64,000 nt of DNA from Acinetobacter lwoffii (GTDB lineage: Bacteria; Pseudomonadota; Gammaproteobacteria; Pseudomonadales; Moraxellaceae): NCBI RefSeq assembly GCF_029024105.1, contig NZ_CP118963.1, forward strand, positions 1,116,001 to 1,180,000, in the 5' to 3' direction. Of the stretch, positions 44,938 to 54,460 are shown piece by piece (the first letter of the stretch is position 1; each line of letters starts with the position of its first letter). The notes beneath the pieces are model-generated. The model ran no database searches, was not told where the DNA came from, and was given only the letters and a program-made list of their open reading frames with translations. The translations under genes and the position numbers were made by a program.

Positions 44938-47390
44938 TAACGTTCTGTCCAAGTTTGATTGATATTGTTAAAACCTAGAATACGATTTTCTAGTAATGAG
45001 GTGAGTTTGCTGCTTAACCCACCTAAGCCTTTCAGGCTGACTTCGGCCATAATGGCGCGTTTGGCTTTGACGCTTGAATCATTAACGTCGTCTAAGTCAT
45101 TGTAATATGAGCGACCGTAAACAGAAACTCCCCAACAGCATGACTCATAGTTCACGCCAAGTAAATATTCCCGTGCGACACTATTGTCGAGGTCAAACTG
45201 GGCATGTCCAACCAGACGCCAGTTGTTGGCAATCGGCTGGATAAATGAACCCACCACATGATCATAGCTCTTTTGACGGTTCGGAATATCTTTGCGATAG
45301 AAATAGCCTAGGTTATAAAGATTGCCTTGCTCACCGGTATAATAAACCTGCAAATCTCGTTGGGCATTCGATCCATTCGACATCCAGCTTGAGTTCAGAT
45401 TAACGTGAACATTATTTGACAGCTGGCTGGTCAGTTGAATTACAGGGCCAGTATGACTTTCACGGTCGAATTCATCTGCATCATTTTCCAACGTTACACG
45501 GCGATCTTCAAAGAAAAAGCTCTGTCCAACGCTGGCACGCAGGCGCTCCAGACCTTCTTCATTAAATAGGCTATAGCTCAGACCTAAGGAGGCAAAGTTA
45601 TTGTCTTCCAGGCGGTCATTACCATAAAAGCGACGCGCACTGAAAAGTTGATCATAATTAATCGAAGCGACGACTGAATCAAAGTTTGGCTGATTCTGCT
45701 GGTTCTCATAAGGTGAATACGCATAGAACAGACGAGGCGTTAAGGTCTGTAGATACGTACCTTCTTTTTCAAAAATTAAGCCGGTGTCCAGCGTGAATTG
45801 TGGCACCACAATTGAATTATTTTCACTAGACGCGCTACGGCTTTGGGTTTTTTCATCATAGAAAGTATTGATGTTGCGTACAGTTGCCTGAGGAATGAAG
45901 AATGACCACGGGGTAAAATGATTATAACGCACGGAAAAGTCATTATAGATCCGTGTACCACTCGGTTGATATACCTTCTCACCCGTTGGATCAGTATCGG
46001 CGAAATTTCTCAGGTCTTTCTGGAAATAAGCCGTATCGTTATTAAATTCAAGCTGTAATCCCAATGGATTACCAGTTTTGTAATTGACTAAAAGCTGCGG
46101 CAAGCGTGCATAAGGACGGTCTTCATCCAGTACAGTTGGATCTAAGGTCTGGAAATCTTCGACTTTGAATTGTGCCTTTAAGCCAGGAATACCATTTTTG
46201 TAATTGACTTCCCAGGCACGGCGTAAGTTCAGGTCAGTTTTAGAGTTCGGGTTGTTATCCAGATCGGCAAAGTAATCTTTGTCTGAAGCGTAGTTATATT
46301 CAAGGTTGGTGGAGAGCTGATTATTGATCTGCCAGTTATGTAAGAAATGCAGGCTTTTACGGTCTTCGTCGCTATAGCTTTCATCGGAAGGTAAATAACC
46401 TCCCCAAATACGGCCTTCACCATAATTCTCAGTCAGATAGCGAAACTCACCGTCTAACATCGTACCACGATCGCCAATATAACGCGGCGTAATTGTCGCA
46501 TCATATTGTGGTGCTAAATTCAGGTAAACCGGAACACCCAGTTCCAGACCACCATCATTGGTAAAGCCAAATGTCGGCGTCAGAATACCGGTAGTGCGGC
46601 GGTCATCAATCGGGAAGTTGAAATAGGGAACCGCTAAAACCGGAACATCTTTAACATAAAGCTTGGTATTCCGGGTTTCACCACGTCCGGTTTCCTGATT
46701 CAACTTGATCTTTTCTGCCTGGATTTTCCAGGTCGGTTTTTGCTCAGGTGGGCAGGTGGTATAGGTCGCATTTTCCAGTTCTACCGTCTCGGTCGAGGTT
46801 CTGGCGATCTTTTCTGCCCGACCATGCGCATGTTGCTGCTCGGCAATATAGAAGCTGTTATTTAGGTCGCCTTCTTGGGTCTTTAAATTATAATTAATAT
46901 CATCACTTTGCGAGAGTAGGCCACCCTGAGCAAGTTGTACCCGACCTTCTGCTTTGGCATAGGTCTGGGTTTGATCAATCGTTACGCGTTCAGCACGAAT
47001 CTGGCGACCTTGCTGGTCAATGATGACATTGCCTTCTAAATAAGAGTCACCTGCTGGATTGTAGTGTCCATAATCTGCAGTAATGGTGGATGTAGCCTGA
47101 TCTGGCGCAACGGTTGCTGCATCTGGGGCAATCGGGGTCACCCAGGTGCCTTCACAATAAGCCGAACTTAAGTATTTTTCCTGCCGCTGCTGTGCTTCAG
47201 CTGAGGATTTGTCGACATAGTATTGCGAAAAGAATGCTTCACCTGGATAGGTCTCATTTATGCGCTGTTTGAGTTGTTCTGCATTTACATCGGACGAGAC
47301 ATTTGATGCAGCATAGCCGGAGGCTGAGCTGCCACATAAAAGGGTTAAGATCGCAGTCGCTAGAGGATTTATTTTAAAGTGATGCTTCAT
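44937..47390 (-). CDS. lptD: LPS-assembly protein LptD
   Basis: An 817-residue outer-membrane protein (ATG 47390; an ATG three codons upstream is also possible) that inserts lipooligosaccharide into the outer leaflet. It has a signal peptide, an N-terminal LptA-like jelly-roll domain (about 90-260) and a C-terminal 26-strand barrel. The four cysteines needed for the disulfides are present: YCEGTW, TTCPPEQ and the adjacent pair in ESCCWG. It heads the lptD-surA operon and is divergent from amgK-murU. Confidence 0.96.
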   Translation of the reverse strand: MKHHFKINPLATAILTLLCGSSASGYAASNVSSDVNAEQLKQRINETYPGEAFFSQYYVDKSSAEAQQRQEKYLSSAYCEGTWVTPIAPDAATVAPDQATSTITADYGHYNPAGDSYLEGNVIIDQQGRQIRAERVTIDQTQTYAKAEGRVQLAQGGLLSQSDDINYNLKTQEGDLNNSFYIAEQQHAHGRAEKIARTSTETVELENATYTTCPPEQKPTWKIQAEKIKLNQETGRGETRNTKLYVKDVPVLAVPYFNFPIDDRRTTGILTPTFGFTNDGGLELGVPVYLNLAPQYDATITPRYIGDRGTMLDGEFRYLTENYGEGRIWGGYLPSDESYSDEDRKSLHFLHNWQINNQLSTNLEYNYASDKDYFADLDNNPNSKTDLNLRRAWEVNYKNGIPGLKAQFKVEDFQTLDPTVLDEDRPYARLPQLLVNYKTGNPLGLQLEFNNDTAYFQKDLRNFADTDPTGEKVYQPSGTRIYNDFSVRYNHFTPWSFFIPQATVRNINTFYDEKTQSRSASSENNSIVVPQFTLDTGLIFEKEGTYLQTLTPRLFYAYSPYENQQNQPNFDSVVASINYDQLFSARRFYGNDRLEDNNFASLGLSYSLFNEEGLERLRASVGQSFFFEDRRVTLENDADEFDRESHTGPVIQLTSQLSNNVHVNLNSSWMSNGSNAQRDLQVYYTGEQGNLYNLGYFYRKDIPNRQKSYDHVVGSFIQPIANNWRLVGHAQFDLDNSVAREYLLGVNYESCCWGVSVYGRSYYNDLDDVNDSSVKAKRAIMAEVSLKGLGGLSSKLTSLLENRILGFNNINQTWTER

Positions 47391-47511
47391 TTGTCTCATT
47401 AACCAATCATGCTTTTATCGCAATTAATTATTGTCGCATCATAGAGAAAAAGTTGATAAGTAGCTACACTTAGCACTTTAAAAACTCAGCCTGTATTAGA
47501 ATTAATTGCAA

Positions 47512-48525
47512 ATGAATACACAACGCGAACAATTGATACAATCTTGGATTGCCTCTGTACTCGGTTCAGATCAATTTGAAACTCATTTTTTAGCAGGTGA
47601 TGCCAGCTTCCGTCGTTATGCACGAATCAAACTGAATAATAAAACATTTATGCTGATGGATGCACCACCAGAAAAAGAAGATTGTGTGCCTTTTGTGACG
47701 ATAGATGAGTTTTTTGATGCACATGGCGTGCGTGTTCCGCATATCGTGGCAAAAGACCTGGAAAATGGCTTTTTACTGCTCGAAGACTTTGGTGATGTGC
47801 TGCTGTCGAATCTGCTGAATGACGAGACTGTAGATGCCTATTATGAGCAAAGCTTTAAGCAGCTCATTCAACTACAATCGATTGCTGGAGAAGGGCATTT
47901 CCCGGCATATTCTTATGAAAAACTGATCTCGGAAATGGAATTGCTGACTGACTGGATGTTACCAGCGTTAAAGGTTCAACTGACTGAATCAGAAAGCGCC
48001 TTGATCAAACGCACTTTTGCGATTTTGGCGAATGCCGCATTGGCACAGCCACAGGTGATCGTGCATCGGGATTTCCATAGTCGTAACTTGATTAAAATCG
48101 ACAATGAAACCGAACTCGGTGTGATTGATTTTCAGGATGCTGTGATTGGTGCGGATACTTATGACTTGATCTCGATTACCCGTGATGCCTATGTACAGTG
48201 GAATGCCGATCGTGTGTATCGCTGGTTCAAAAACTTTTATGACTTGTTGCCAGCATCTGCTAAAGAAGAGCGTGACTTTGAACAGTTTAAAAAAGACGCC
48301 GACATGATGGCGATTCAGCGTCATATCAAGATTTTAGGTATTTTTGTGCGTCTGTTTGAACGTGATGGCAAGTCAGGTTATCTCAAGGACTTACCACGTG
48401 TGATGTGGTATCTGCTTGAAGAATCTAAGGCTTATGCAGAACTAGAGCCATTCATGCAGTTTATGCGTGACAGAGTGATGCCTGCATTTGAAGCTAAATA
48501 TGGCTCATATGAGGTGGCTGCCTGA
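47512..48525 (+). CDS. amgK: N-acetylmuramate/N-acetylglucosamine kinase AmgK
   Basis: A 337-residue phosphotransferase of the aminoglycoside phosphotransferase fold. HRDFHSRNLIK is the catalytic loop and VIDFQDAVIGADTYDLI binds metal. Together with MurU it forms the MurNAc recycling bypass known from Pseudomonas and Acinetobacter, making MurNAc-1-phosphate directly. Start chosen at ATG 47512 (MNTQREQLI); an upstream TTG is weaker. murU follows with no gap. Confidence 0.9.
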   Translation: MNTQREQLIQSWIASVLGSDQFETHFLAGDASFRRYARIKLNNKTFMLMDAPPEKEDCVPFVTIDEFFDAHGVRVPHIVAKDLENGFLLLEDFGDVLLSNLLNDETVDAYYEQSFKQLIQLQSIAGEGHFPAYSYEKLISEMELLTDWMLPALKVQLTESESALIKRTFAILANAALAQPQVIVHRDFHSRNLIKIDNETELGVIDFQDAVIGADTYDLISITRDAYVQWNADRVYRWFKNFYDLLPASAKEERDFEQFKKDADMMAIQRHIKILGIFVRLFERDGKSGYLKDLPRVMWYLLEESKAYAELEPFMQFMRDRVMPAFEAKYGSYEVAA

Positions 48526-49215
48526 ATGAAAGCGATGATTTTGGCCGCAGGACTCGGTAATCGTATGCGGCCGCTAACGCTGCATACCCCGAAACCCTTG
48601 CTTGAAGTCGGTGGCAAGCCACTTATCGTCTGGCATATAGAGAAACTGGCTGCGATCGGTGTTACTGAAATTGTCATCAATACGGCTTGGCTCGGTGAAA
48701 AACTCGCAGAAGCTTTGGGCGATGGTTCACGATTTGGCATTAACATCCTTTGGTCACATGAGGGTGAAGGTCTGGAAACCGCTGGTGGAATCATTAATGC
48801 CTTGCCGCTACTCGGTGATGAACCTTTTATTCTGTTAAATGGTGATGTCTGGACCACGATGGATTTTGCACCTTTACTGGATATTGATCTAAAGGATAAT
48901 TTGGCGCATCTCGTACTTGTGCAGAACCCTGAACAACACCCAGAGGGTGATTTCACGCTTGCAGAAGGTAAAGCTTATACCTTTGATCAGCAAGTCGAAG
49001 GTGAAAACCTGACTTTTAGTGGTGTATCCGTGCTTGATCCAAAGATGTTCCAAGGCTTAGAGACTGGCAAGCGTCCTTTAGCGCCATTGCTAAAAGCGGC
49101 AATGCAGAATCAGCAGGTTGCCGCTTCTAAATTGGCAGGCATTTGGGTTGATGTGGGAACCCCGGAGCGTTTAGCGGCACTGGATACGGCGATCCGTGAA
49201 GGGAAGTTTGCTTAA
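48526..49215 (+). CDS. murU: N-acetylmuramate alpha-1-phosphate uridylyltransferase MurU
   Basis: A 229-residue nucleotidyltransferase with MILAAGLGNRMRPLTLHTPKP at the N-terminus, which binds the nucleotide, and LLNGDVW as the metal-binding Asp block. It makes UDP-MurNAc from MurNAc-1-phosphate, feeding recycled sugars into peptidoglycan and bypassing fosfomycin-sensitive MurA. Its ATG follows the amgK TGA directly, so they are translationally coupled. Confidence 0.92.
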   Translation: MKAMILAAGLGNRMRPLTLHTPKPLLEVGGKPLIVWHIEKLAAIGVTEIVINTAWLGEKLAEALGDGSRFGINILWSHEGEGLETAGGIINALPLLGDEPFILLNGDVWTTMDFAPLLDIDLKDNLAHLVLVQNPEQHPEGDFTLAEGKAYTFDQQVEGENLTFSGVSVLDPKMFQGLETGKRPLAPLLKAAMQNQQVAASKLAGIWVDVGTPERLAALDTAIREGKFA

Positions 49216-49300
49216 GTGAATATTCGCTAAGCACTGCCTACTGTGCCAATATAGAGAAAACGGTATACTTCCACCTAACTTTTTCGAGCGTAGATTGTTT

Positions 49301-49933
49301 ATGCACATGTTTTTTCAAGAACTAAAGCAGGGTAGCCAGGCTTTGGGTTTAGAGCTATCTGATGAAGCTTTAAATTTATTACTCAAGTATCAGGATGCTT
49401 TGGTGTTGTGGAACAAAGCATACAATTTGACTGCAATCCGTGATCCTAAGGAAATGCTGGTCAAGCATCTGCTCGATAGTCTGAGCATTCTGAAAGATCT
49501 TCCAGCGGGTCGATTACTGGATATCGGCACAGGTGGTGGTATGCCGGGCATGATCATTGCTTTATGTCAGCCTGAGCGTGAATGTGTGTTACTGGATTCT
49601 AACGGTAAAAAAATTCGTTTCCTCAAGCAGTTTATTGCTGACTTGAAACTCAAAAATGTCATTGCGGTACAAACCCGCGTAGAAAATGAAGACAGCATTA
49701 ATGAACTGGGTCAATTTGATGTGATTACCAGTCGTGCTTTTGCATCATTAACGGACTTTGTTGATGCTTCTAAGCCGTATATGCATGAGCAAACAATTAT
49801 TGCCTCAATGAAAGGCTTAATTCCTGAAGATGAAGTTGCTACTTTAAAAAATGAATTTAGTTGTGAGATTATTGAACTTAAAGTTCCGCGCTTAGACGAA
49901 CAGCGTCATTTACTTCTATTAAAACGTATTTAA
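49301..49933 (+). CDS. rsmG: 16S rRNA (guanine-N7) methyltransferase RsmG
   Basis: A 210-residue enzyme methylating G527 of 16S rRNA. The SAM-binding motif is RLLDIGTGGGMPGMIIAL; ITSRAFASLTDF and LWNKAYNLTAIRDP are family signatures. ATG codons at 49301 and 49307 are both possible. It precedes parA by 25 bases, the usual order near replication origins (gidB-parA-parB). Confidence 0.95.
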   Translation: MHMFFQELKQGSQALGLELSDEALNLLLKYQDALVLWNKAYNLTAIRDPKEMLVKHLLDSLSILKDLPAGRLLDIGTGGGMPGMIIALCQPERECVLLDSNGKKIRFLKQFIADLKLKNVIAVQTRVENEDSINELGQFDVITSRAFASLTDFVDASKPYMHEQTIIASMKGLIPEDEVATLKNEFSCEIIELKVPRLDEQRHLLLLKRI

Positions 49934-49958
49934 GATTTTTAAAGGGATTGGGGGCAAC

Positions 49959-50741
49959 ATGGCACAAATTATTGCGATTGCAAATCAAAAAGGTGGTGTC
50001 GGTAAAACCACAACCGCAGTAAATTTGGCGGCATCTTTAGCTGTGTTAAAAAAACGTGTTTTGCTGGTCGATATGGATTCGCAAGGCAATGCGACCATGG
50101 GGTCTGGCATTCAGAAGAATGACCTGCTTTATTCGGTTACCGATGTACTGCTGGGTGAAGTACCGATTGAAACGGCGATCTCTAAAGCAGAAGTCGGCTA
50201 CAAGGTTCTTGGGGCAAACCGTGATCTGGCTGGGGTTGAGCTTGCGATTGCAGAGCAGGAAGGGCGCGAGTTCATTTTGCGTGATGCATTGCAGGAAATT
50301 GAAGGTTCGTTCGACTATATCATTGTCGACTGTGCACCAAGTTTAAGCCTGATTACTGTCAATGCTTTGGCTGCAGTGGATGGTGTGCTGATTCCAATGC
50401 AATGTGAATACTATGCACTGGAAGGTCTGGCTGATTTAACCCAAACCATCGACCGAATTCAACAGGCCTTGAATCCAGATCTGCAAATAGTTGGTGTATT
50501 ACGCACCATGTACGATGCACGCAATGCCTTGACCCGTGACGTATCTGAAGAATTAGAACAATATTTTGGTAAAAAACTGTATGAAACCGTGATTCCACGA
50601 AATATCCGTCTGGCTGAAGCGCCGGCGCACGGTTTGCCAGTGATTTATTTTGAAAAAAGTTCAAAGGGTGCGGTTGCTTACTTAAATCTGGCAGCTGAAG
50701 TATTAAAGAAAAGCAAAGTGAAAAAAGGAAGTAAAGCATGA
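49959..50741 (+). CDS. parA: Chromosome partition ATPase ParA (Soj)
   Basis: A 260-residue deviant Walker ATPase: AIANQKGGVGKTTTAVNLA at the N-terminus, LLVDMDSQGNATMG, and IIVDCAPSLS. It pairs with ParB to segregate the chromosome origin. Its TGA overlaps the parB ATG by four bases (ATGA). Confidence 0.96.
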   Translation: MAQIIAIANQKGGVGKTTTAVNLAASLAVLKKRVLLVDMDSQGNATMGSGIQKNDLLYSVTDVLLGEVPIETAISKAEVGYKVLGANRDLAGVELAIAEQEGREFILRDALQEIEGSFDYIIVDCAPSLSLITVNALAAVDGVLIPMQCEYYALEGLADLTQTIDRIQQALNPDLQIVGVLRTMYDARNALTRDVSEELEQYFGKKLYETVIPRNIRLAEAPAHGLPVIYFEKSSKGAVAYLNLAAEVLKKSKVKKGSKA

Positions 50742-51625
50742 CCGTCAAGAAACGTGGACTCGCCAAAGGTCGTGGCTTGGATGCCTTGCTGGGATCAATT
50801 CAAAAAGAAAAATTACAGATGGAAGCCCAAGGCATTGATCATGGTCAGCTAAAACAGATCGATGTAAACTTGCTCAAGCGCGGTGAATACCAGCCACGCC
50901 GTTATATTAACGAGCAGGATTTGCAAGAACTGGCGGCATCGATTGAAAAGCATGGCATCATGCAGCCAATCGTGATCCGACCGGTTGACGATGAGCGCTA
51001 TCCGTATGAAATTATTGCAGGTGAGCGTCGCTGGCGTGCGGCACAGTTAGCGGGTTTAACCGAAATTCCTGCGATTGTACGGGATCTGAATGATCAGGTT
51101 GCCATTGCACTGGCGCTGATTGAAAACATTCAGCGTCAAGATCTGAATCCGATTGATCAGGCGCTGGCCTTACAGCGTTTCCATGAAGAATTTGGTTTAA
51201 GCCATCAGGAGATTGCAGATACCGTTGGTAAAGCGCGTACGACAGTGAGTAACCTGCTTCGTTTGCTCAGCTTGGCTGAAGAAGTGAAAGACTTTATGCA
51301 ACAAGGTTTGCTGGATATGGGGCATGCACGTGCGATCTTAACCTTAAAAGCTAAAGATCAGCTCAAAGTTGCAGATATCGTAATTGAAAAAAGTCTGTCT
51401 GTGCGTCAAACCGAGCAGTTAGTCCGTGATTTCAATACACCTAAACAAGAAAAAGTAAAAGAAGCGGTAGCACCAGATATTCAGCAATTGACCCAGCGCC
51501 TTTCAGAGCGTTTCAGTGCAGATGTTAAAATTGACTATAACAAGCAAGGTAAAGGGAAACTGGTTATTAGCTATCACTCTTTAGAAGAACTTGATGGCAT
51601 TCTTTCTATTTTAGAAGATGAATAA
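50738..51625 (+). CDS. parB: Chromosome partition protein ParB (Spo0J)
   Basis: A 295-residue CTP-dependent DNA clamp. The N-terminal CTPase region has EIIAGERRWRAAQLAG and IENIQRQDLNPID; the helix-turn-helix region (LSHQEIADTVGKARTTVSNLLRL) binds parS; a C-terminal dimerisation domain follows. Overlaps parA. No parS site was recognised in the window. Confidence 0.96.
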   Translation: MTVKKRGLAKGRGLDALLGSIQKEKLQMEAQGIDHGQLKQIDVNLLKRGEYQPRRYINEQDLQELAASIEKHGIMQPIVIRPVDDERYPYEIIAGERRWRAAQLAGLTEIPAIVRDLNDQVAIALALIENIQRQDLNPIDQALALQRFHEEFGLSHQEIADTVGKARTTVSNLLRLLSLAEEVKDFMQQGLLDMGHARAILTLKAKDQLKVADIVIEKSLSVRQTEQLVRDFNTPKQEKVKEAVAPDIQQLTQRLSERFSADVKIDYNKQGKGKLVISYHSLEELDGILSILEDE

Positions 51626-51658
51626 TTTATATATTTTTTTTATTGGGGAATAAATTAG

Positions 51659-52297
51659 ATGTGGGAATTGGTTAAAGCAGGTGGTTGGCTCATGCTGCCC
51701 CTGGTCTTGTGTTCTATCTTTATGCTGGCGATTTCGATCGAGCGTCTGATTCGCCTGAAAAAGAATGCAGTACTTCCGTTGACACTGTTGATGGGGCCTT
51801 CGCAAAATACAGCACAAGTCATGCAAAAAATGAATCAAAGTGCGGCCTTAAAGCAAAGCACTTTGGGTCGGGTATTTACTGCAGGCTATGCCAGCAAGCA
51901 GCAAGGTGAGCAGTATGCTCGCGCACAGATGGAAGTGGTGGCATCACAGGAAATTGGTTATCTGGAAAAAAACATTAATTTTCTGGGAACTTTGAGCGCA
52001 GTTGCGCCTTTACTCGGTTTATTGGGAACTGTACTTGGGATTATTGAATCTTTCCTGATGATCGATGTAGGTACCGGGAGTGATCCGGTATTGATGATGC
52101 CGGGTATTTCCAAGGCTTTAATTACCACGGCAGCCGGTATGTTGATTGCAATTCCTGCACTGTTTGCGCACCGTTATTTTCAGCGTCTGGTTCAGGAATA
52201 TGTGGCTGAACTTGAACAGCAAGCGACTTTGTTTCATGCGGATCTTTTTTATCGCAATCATGCAGACATAGACCAAGACATGCAAAAAGCCAGCTAG
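51659..52297 (+). CDS. exbB: MotA/TolQ/ExbB-family proton channel protein
   Basis: A 212-residue inner-membrane protein with three transmembrane helices (about 8-28, 115-140, 157-177) and the family block TLSAVAPLLGLLGTVLGIIESF plus ISKALITTAAGMLIAIPALF. With the ExbD-like partner it uses the proton gradient to energise envelope transport. This pair sits directly before lipid A genes, an arrangement seen in other gammaproteobacteria. Which receptor it energises is unknown. Confidence 0.88.
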   Translation: MWELVKAGGWLMLPLVLCSIFMLAISIERLIRLKKNAVLPLTLLMGPSQNTAQVMQKMNQSAALKQSTLGRVFTAGYASKQQGEQYARAQMEVVASQEIGYLEKNINFLGTLSAVAPLLGLLGTVLGIIESFLMIDVGTGSDPVLMMPGISKALITTAAGMLIAIPALFAHRYFQRLVQEYVAELEQQATLFHADLFYRNHADIDQDMQKAS

Positions 52298-52307
52298 GAG
52301 GCGGATG

Positions 52308-52730
52308 ATGAAATTCAAACGCAACCAGGTGGAAGATGTACATATTAATCTGACACCGATGATTGATTGTCTGCTGTTTATTCTGGTCTTTTTGCTGTTA
52401 TCGACGACTTTTAGCCAAATGAGCCGAATGAATCTGACCTTGCCTGATGCGCAGGGTGTACCGCCTAAAAGCTATGATCAAAAAGTCGAAGTGATTGTGG
52501 ATGCCAATGGTCATTACGCAGTCAATGGTCAATCCTTGGCCAGTAAGGAAGTCGCGGATTTAAATACTGCAATTAAACAGATTTCTAATGAACGCCGTGA
52601 TTTAATGTTTGTCATTGCAGCTGACGCAAAAGCCAGCCATCAGGACGTGATTCGTGTCATGGACGTGGCCGGGCAGCTCGGATTTGTAAATATTAATATC
52701 AGTACCAAAGTACCCACCCGAGGTTATTAG
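52308..52730 (+). CDS. exbD: ExbD/TolR-family protein
   Basis: A 140-residue protein with one N-terminal helix holding the essential Asp (INLTPMIDCLLFILVFLLL) and a periplasmic domain. GGAGG lies six bases before ATG 52308; the ATG at 52305 is too close. It follows exbB by ten bases, and its stop overlaps the msbA GTG by one base. Confidence 0.9.
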   Translation: MKFKRNQVEDVHINLTPMIDCLLFILVFLLLSTTFSQMSRMNLTLPDAQGVPPKSYDQKVEVIVDANGHYAVNGQSLASKEVADLNTAIKQISNERRDLMFVIAADAKASHQDVIRVMDVAGQLGFVNINISTKVPTRGY

Positions 52731-54457
52731 TGAAGCACGATTTTAAGGTCTATCTTCGCCTTTTAAGTTATTTAAAACCGTTTTGGGGCATTGCATTGCT
52801 TGTCCTGTTGGGTTTTTCTATTAATGCGGCTACGGAAGTTTCTGTCGCTAAATTACTGGAATATATTATTGAGGCGATTCAAAATAAAGACCAGAGTTTC
52901 ACATCACTTTTCCCGTTTTTAGTGGTCATACTCATGTTCTTCCGGGGCTTGGGTTTGTTCATGGGTGGATATTTTACTGCGGTAATTTCCCGGAATCTGG
53001 TATTCAATATCCGTCAGGAAGTTTTTGCAAAATTGCTGCGTTTACCTTCCCAGTATTATCTGGACAATACCAGCGGGCATATTACTGCCAAAATCATGTA
53101 TAACGTTGAACAGCTAACCGCTGCTTCAACTGAAGCCCTAAGAACCTTGTTGCAACAAGGTTTGATCACCCTGGCATTATTAGGCTACCTGTTGTATACC
53201 AACTGGCGTCTGACCATGTGTATCCTGATTTTTGCACCCGTCATAGGTTTTATTATCAGTAAAGCTGCAAGACGGATGCGTAAATTATCGCAACAAGTAC
53301 AAGACACCATGGGTGATGTGAACCATGTAGTGCAGGAAACGGTGAATGCCAACCTGATCGTCAAGGGTTTTGGCGGGCAAAGTTCTGAGCAGGAACGCTT
53401 TAAACAGAACTCGCTTGAAAACTTGCGTCGTGGCTTGAAAATGGTCGCTGTGCAACAGTTGAATAGTCCTGTCGTTCAGTTGATCATGTCCATTTCACTG
53501 AGTATCGTGATGTTTATTGCCTTGCGCCCACAAATCTTGGGTGACACCTCTGCCGGTGAATTTGTTGCTTATATTACTGCGGCGGGTATGCTGGCAAGAC
53601 CAATCAAAGCCTTGACGGATATCAATGAAAAAATTCAACGTGGTATGGCTGCGGCTCATTCGGTATTTGAATTGCTGGATATGCCTGAAGAAAAAAATAC
53701 CGGGACTTTAACGGATAGCCTGAAAGGCGATATCGAGTTTAAAGATGTCAACTTGATTTATGATGATGGCCATCATGCTATTCATGACTTTAATTTGCAG
53801 GTCAAGGCCGGTGAAACAGTAGCGCTGGTAGGACGTTCTGGTGCAGGAAAAAGTTCTCTGGTGAATCTGCTGGTGCGTTATCAGGATGCAACTTCTGGGC
53901 AGATCTTGCTGGATCAGAAACCGATTGAAGATTTTGAAATTACCGCCTTGCGAACCCAGATTGCTATGGTGAACCAGCAAGTAGTACTGTTTAATCGTAC
54001 CGTGCGGGAAAATATTGCTTATGGTCAGCTCGAAGGTGCTTCCGATGAAGATATTATCGCGGCAGCAAAGGCAGCCTATGCGCATGATTTTATTATGGCA
54101 CTACCGCAAGGTTATAATACTCAGCTGGGTGCTCAGGGTTTAAACCTGTCTGGTGGCCAGCGTCAGCGCATCGCCATCGCGCGAGCAATTTTGAAAAATG
54201 CCTCTATTCTGATTCTGGATGAAGCGACCAGTGCGCTGGATAACGAGTCGGAATACTTTATTCAGCGTGCCTTTGATAAAGCCATGCAGGACCGTACCAC
54301 CATCGTAATTGCACATCGTCTATCGACGATTGAAAACGCGGATCGTATTGTTGTGATGGATCAGGGCCGTATTGTTGAGCAGGGCAGTCATGCCAAACTG
54401 ATTGCGCTACATGGTGCTTATTATCAGTTGCATCAGCGTAACTTTGAGGAACAGTAA
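52730..54457 (+). CDS. msbA: Lipid A export ATP-binding/permease protein MsbA
   Basis: A 575-residue half-transporter. The N-terminal six-helix domain is followed by the ATPase domain: Walker A GRSGAGKSSL near residue 367, the signature LSGGQRQRIAIARAIL near 475 and Walker B ILILDEATSALD near 494. It flips core-lipid A across the inner membrane. The GTG start overlaps the exbD stop. Linked with lpxK and kdsB, all needed for lipooligosaccharide. Confidence 0.95.
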   Translation: MKHDFKVYLRLLSYLKPFWGIALLVLLGFSINAATEVSVAKLLEYIIEAIQNKDQSFTSLFPFLVVILMFFRGLGLFMGGYFTAVISRNLVFNIRQEVFAKLLRLPSQYYLDNTSGHITAKIMYNVEQLTAASTEALRTLLQQGLITLALLGYLLYTNWRLTMCILIFAPVIGFIISKAARRMRKLSQQVQDTMGDVNHVVQETVNANLIVKGFGGQSSEQERFKQNSLENLRRGLKMVAVQQLNSPVVQLIMSISLSIVMFIALRPQILGDTSAGEFVAYITAAGMLARPIKALTDINEKIQRGMAAAHSVFELLDMPEEKNTGTLTDSLKGDIEFKDVNLIYDDGHHAIHDFNLQVKAGETVALVGRSGAGKSSLVNLLVRYQDATSGQILLDQKPIEDFEITALRTQIAMVNQQVVLFNRTVRENIAYGQLEGASDEDIIAAAKAAYAHDFIMALPQGYNTQLGAQGLNLSGGQRQRIAIARAILKNASILILDEATSALDNESEYFIQRAFDKAMQDRTTIVIAHRLSTIENADRIVVMDQGRIVEQGSHAKLIALHGAYYQLHQRNFEEQ

Positions 54458-54460
54458 CTT

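Noticed and set aside
49935..51660. parS centromere site next to parAB
   Set aside because: I could not find a sequence close to the TGTTTCACGTGAAACA consensus in the window.
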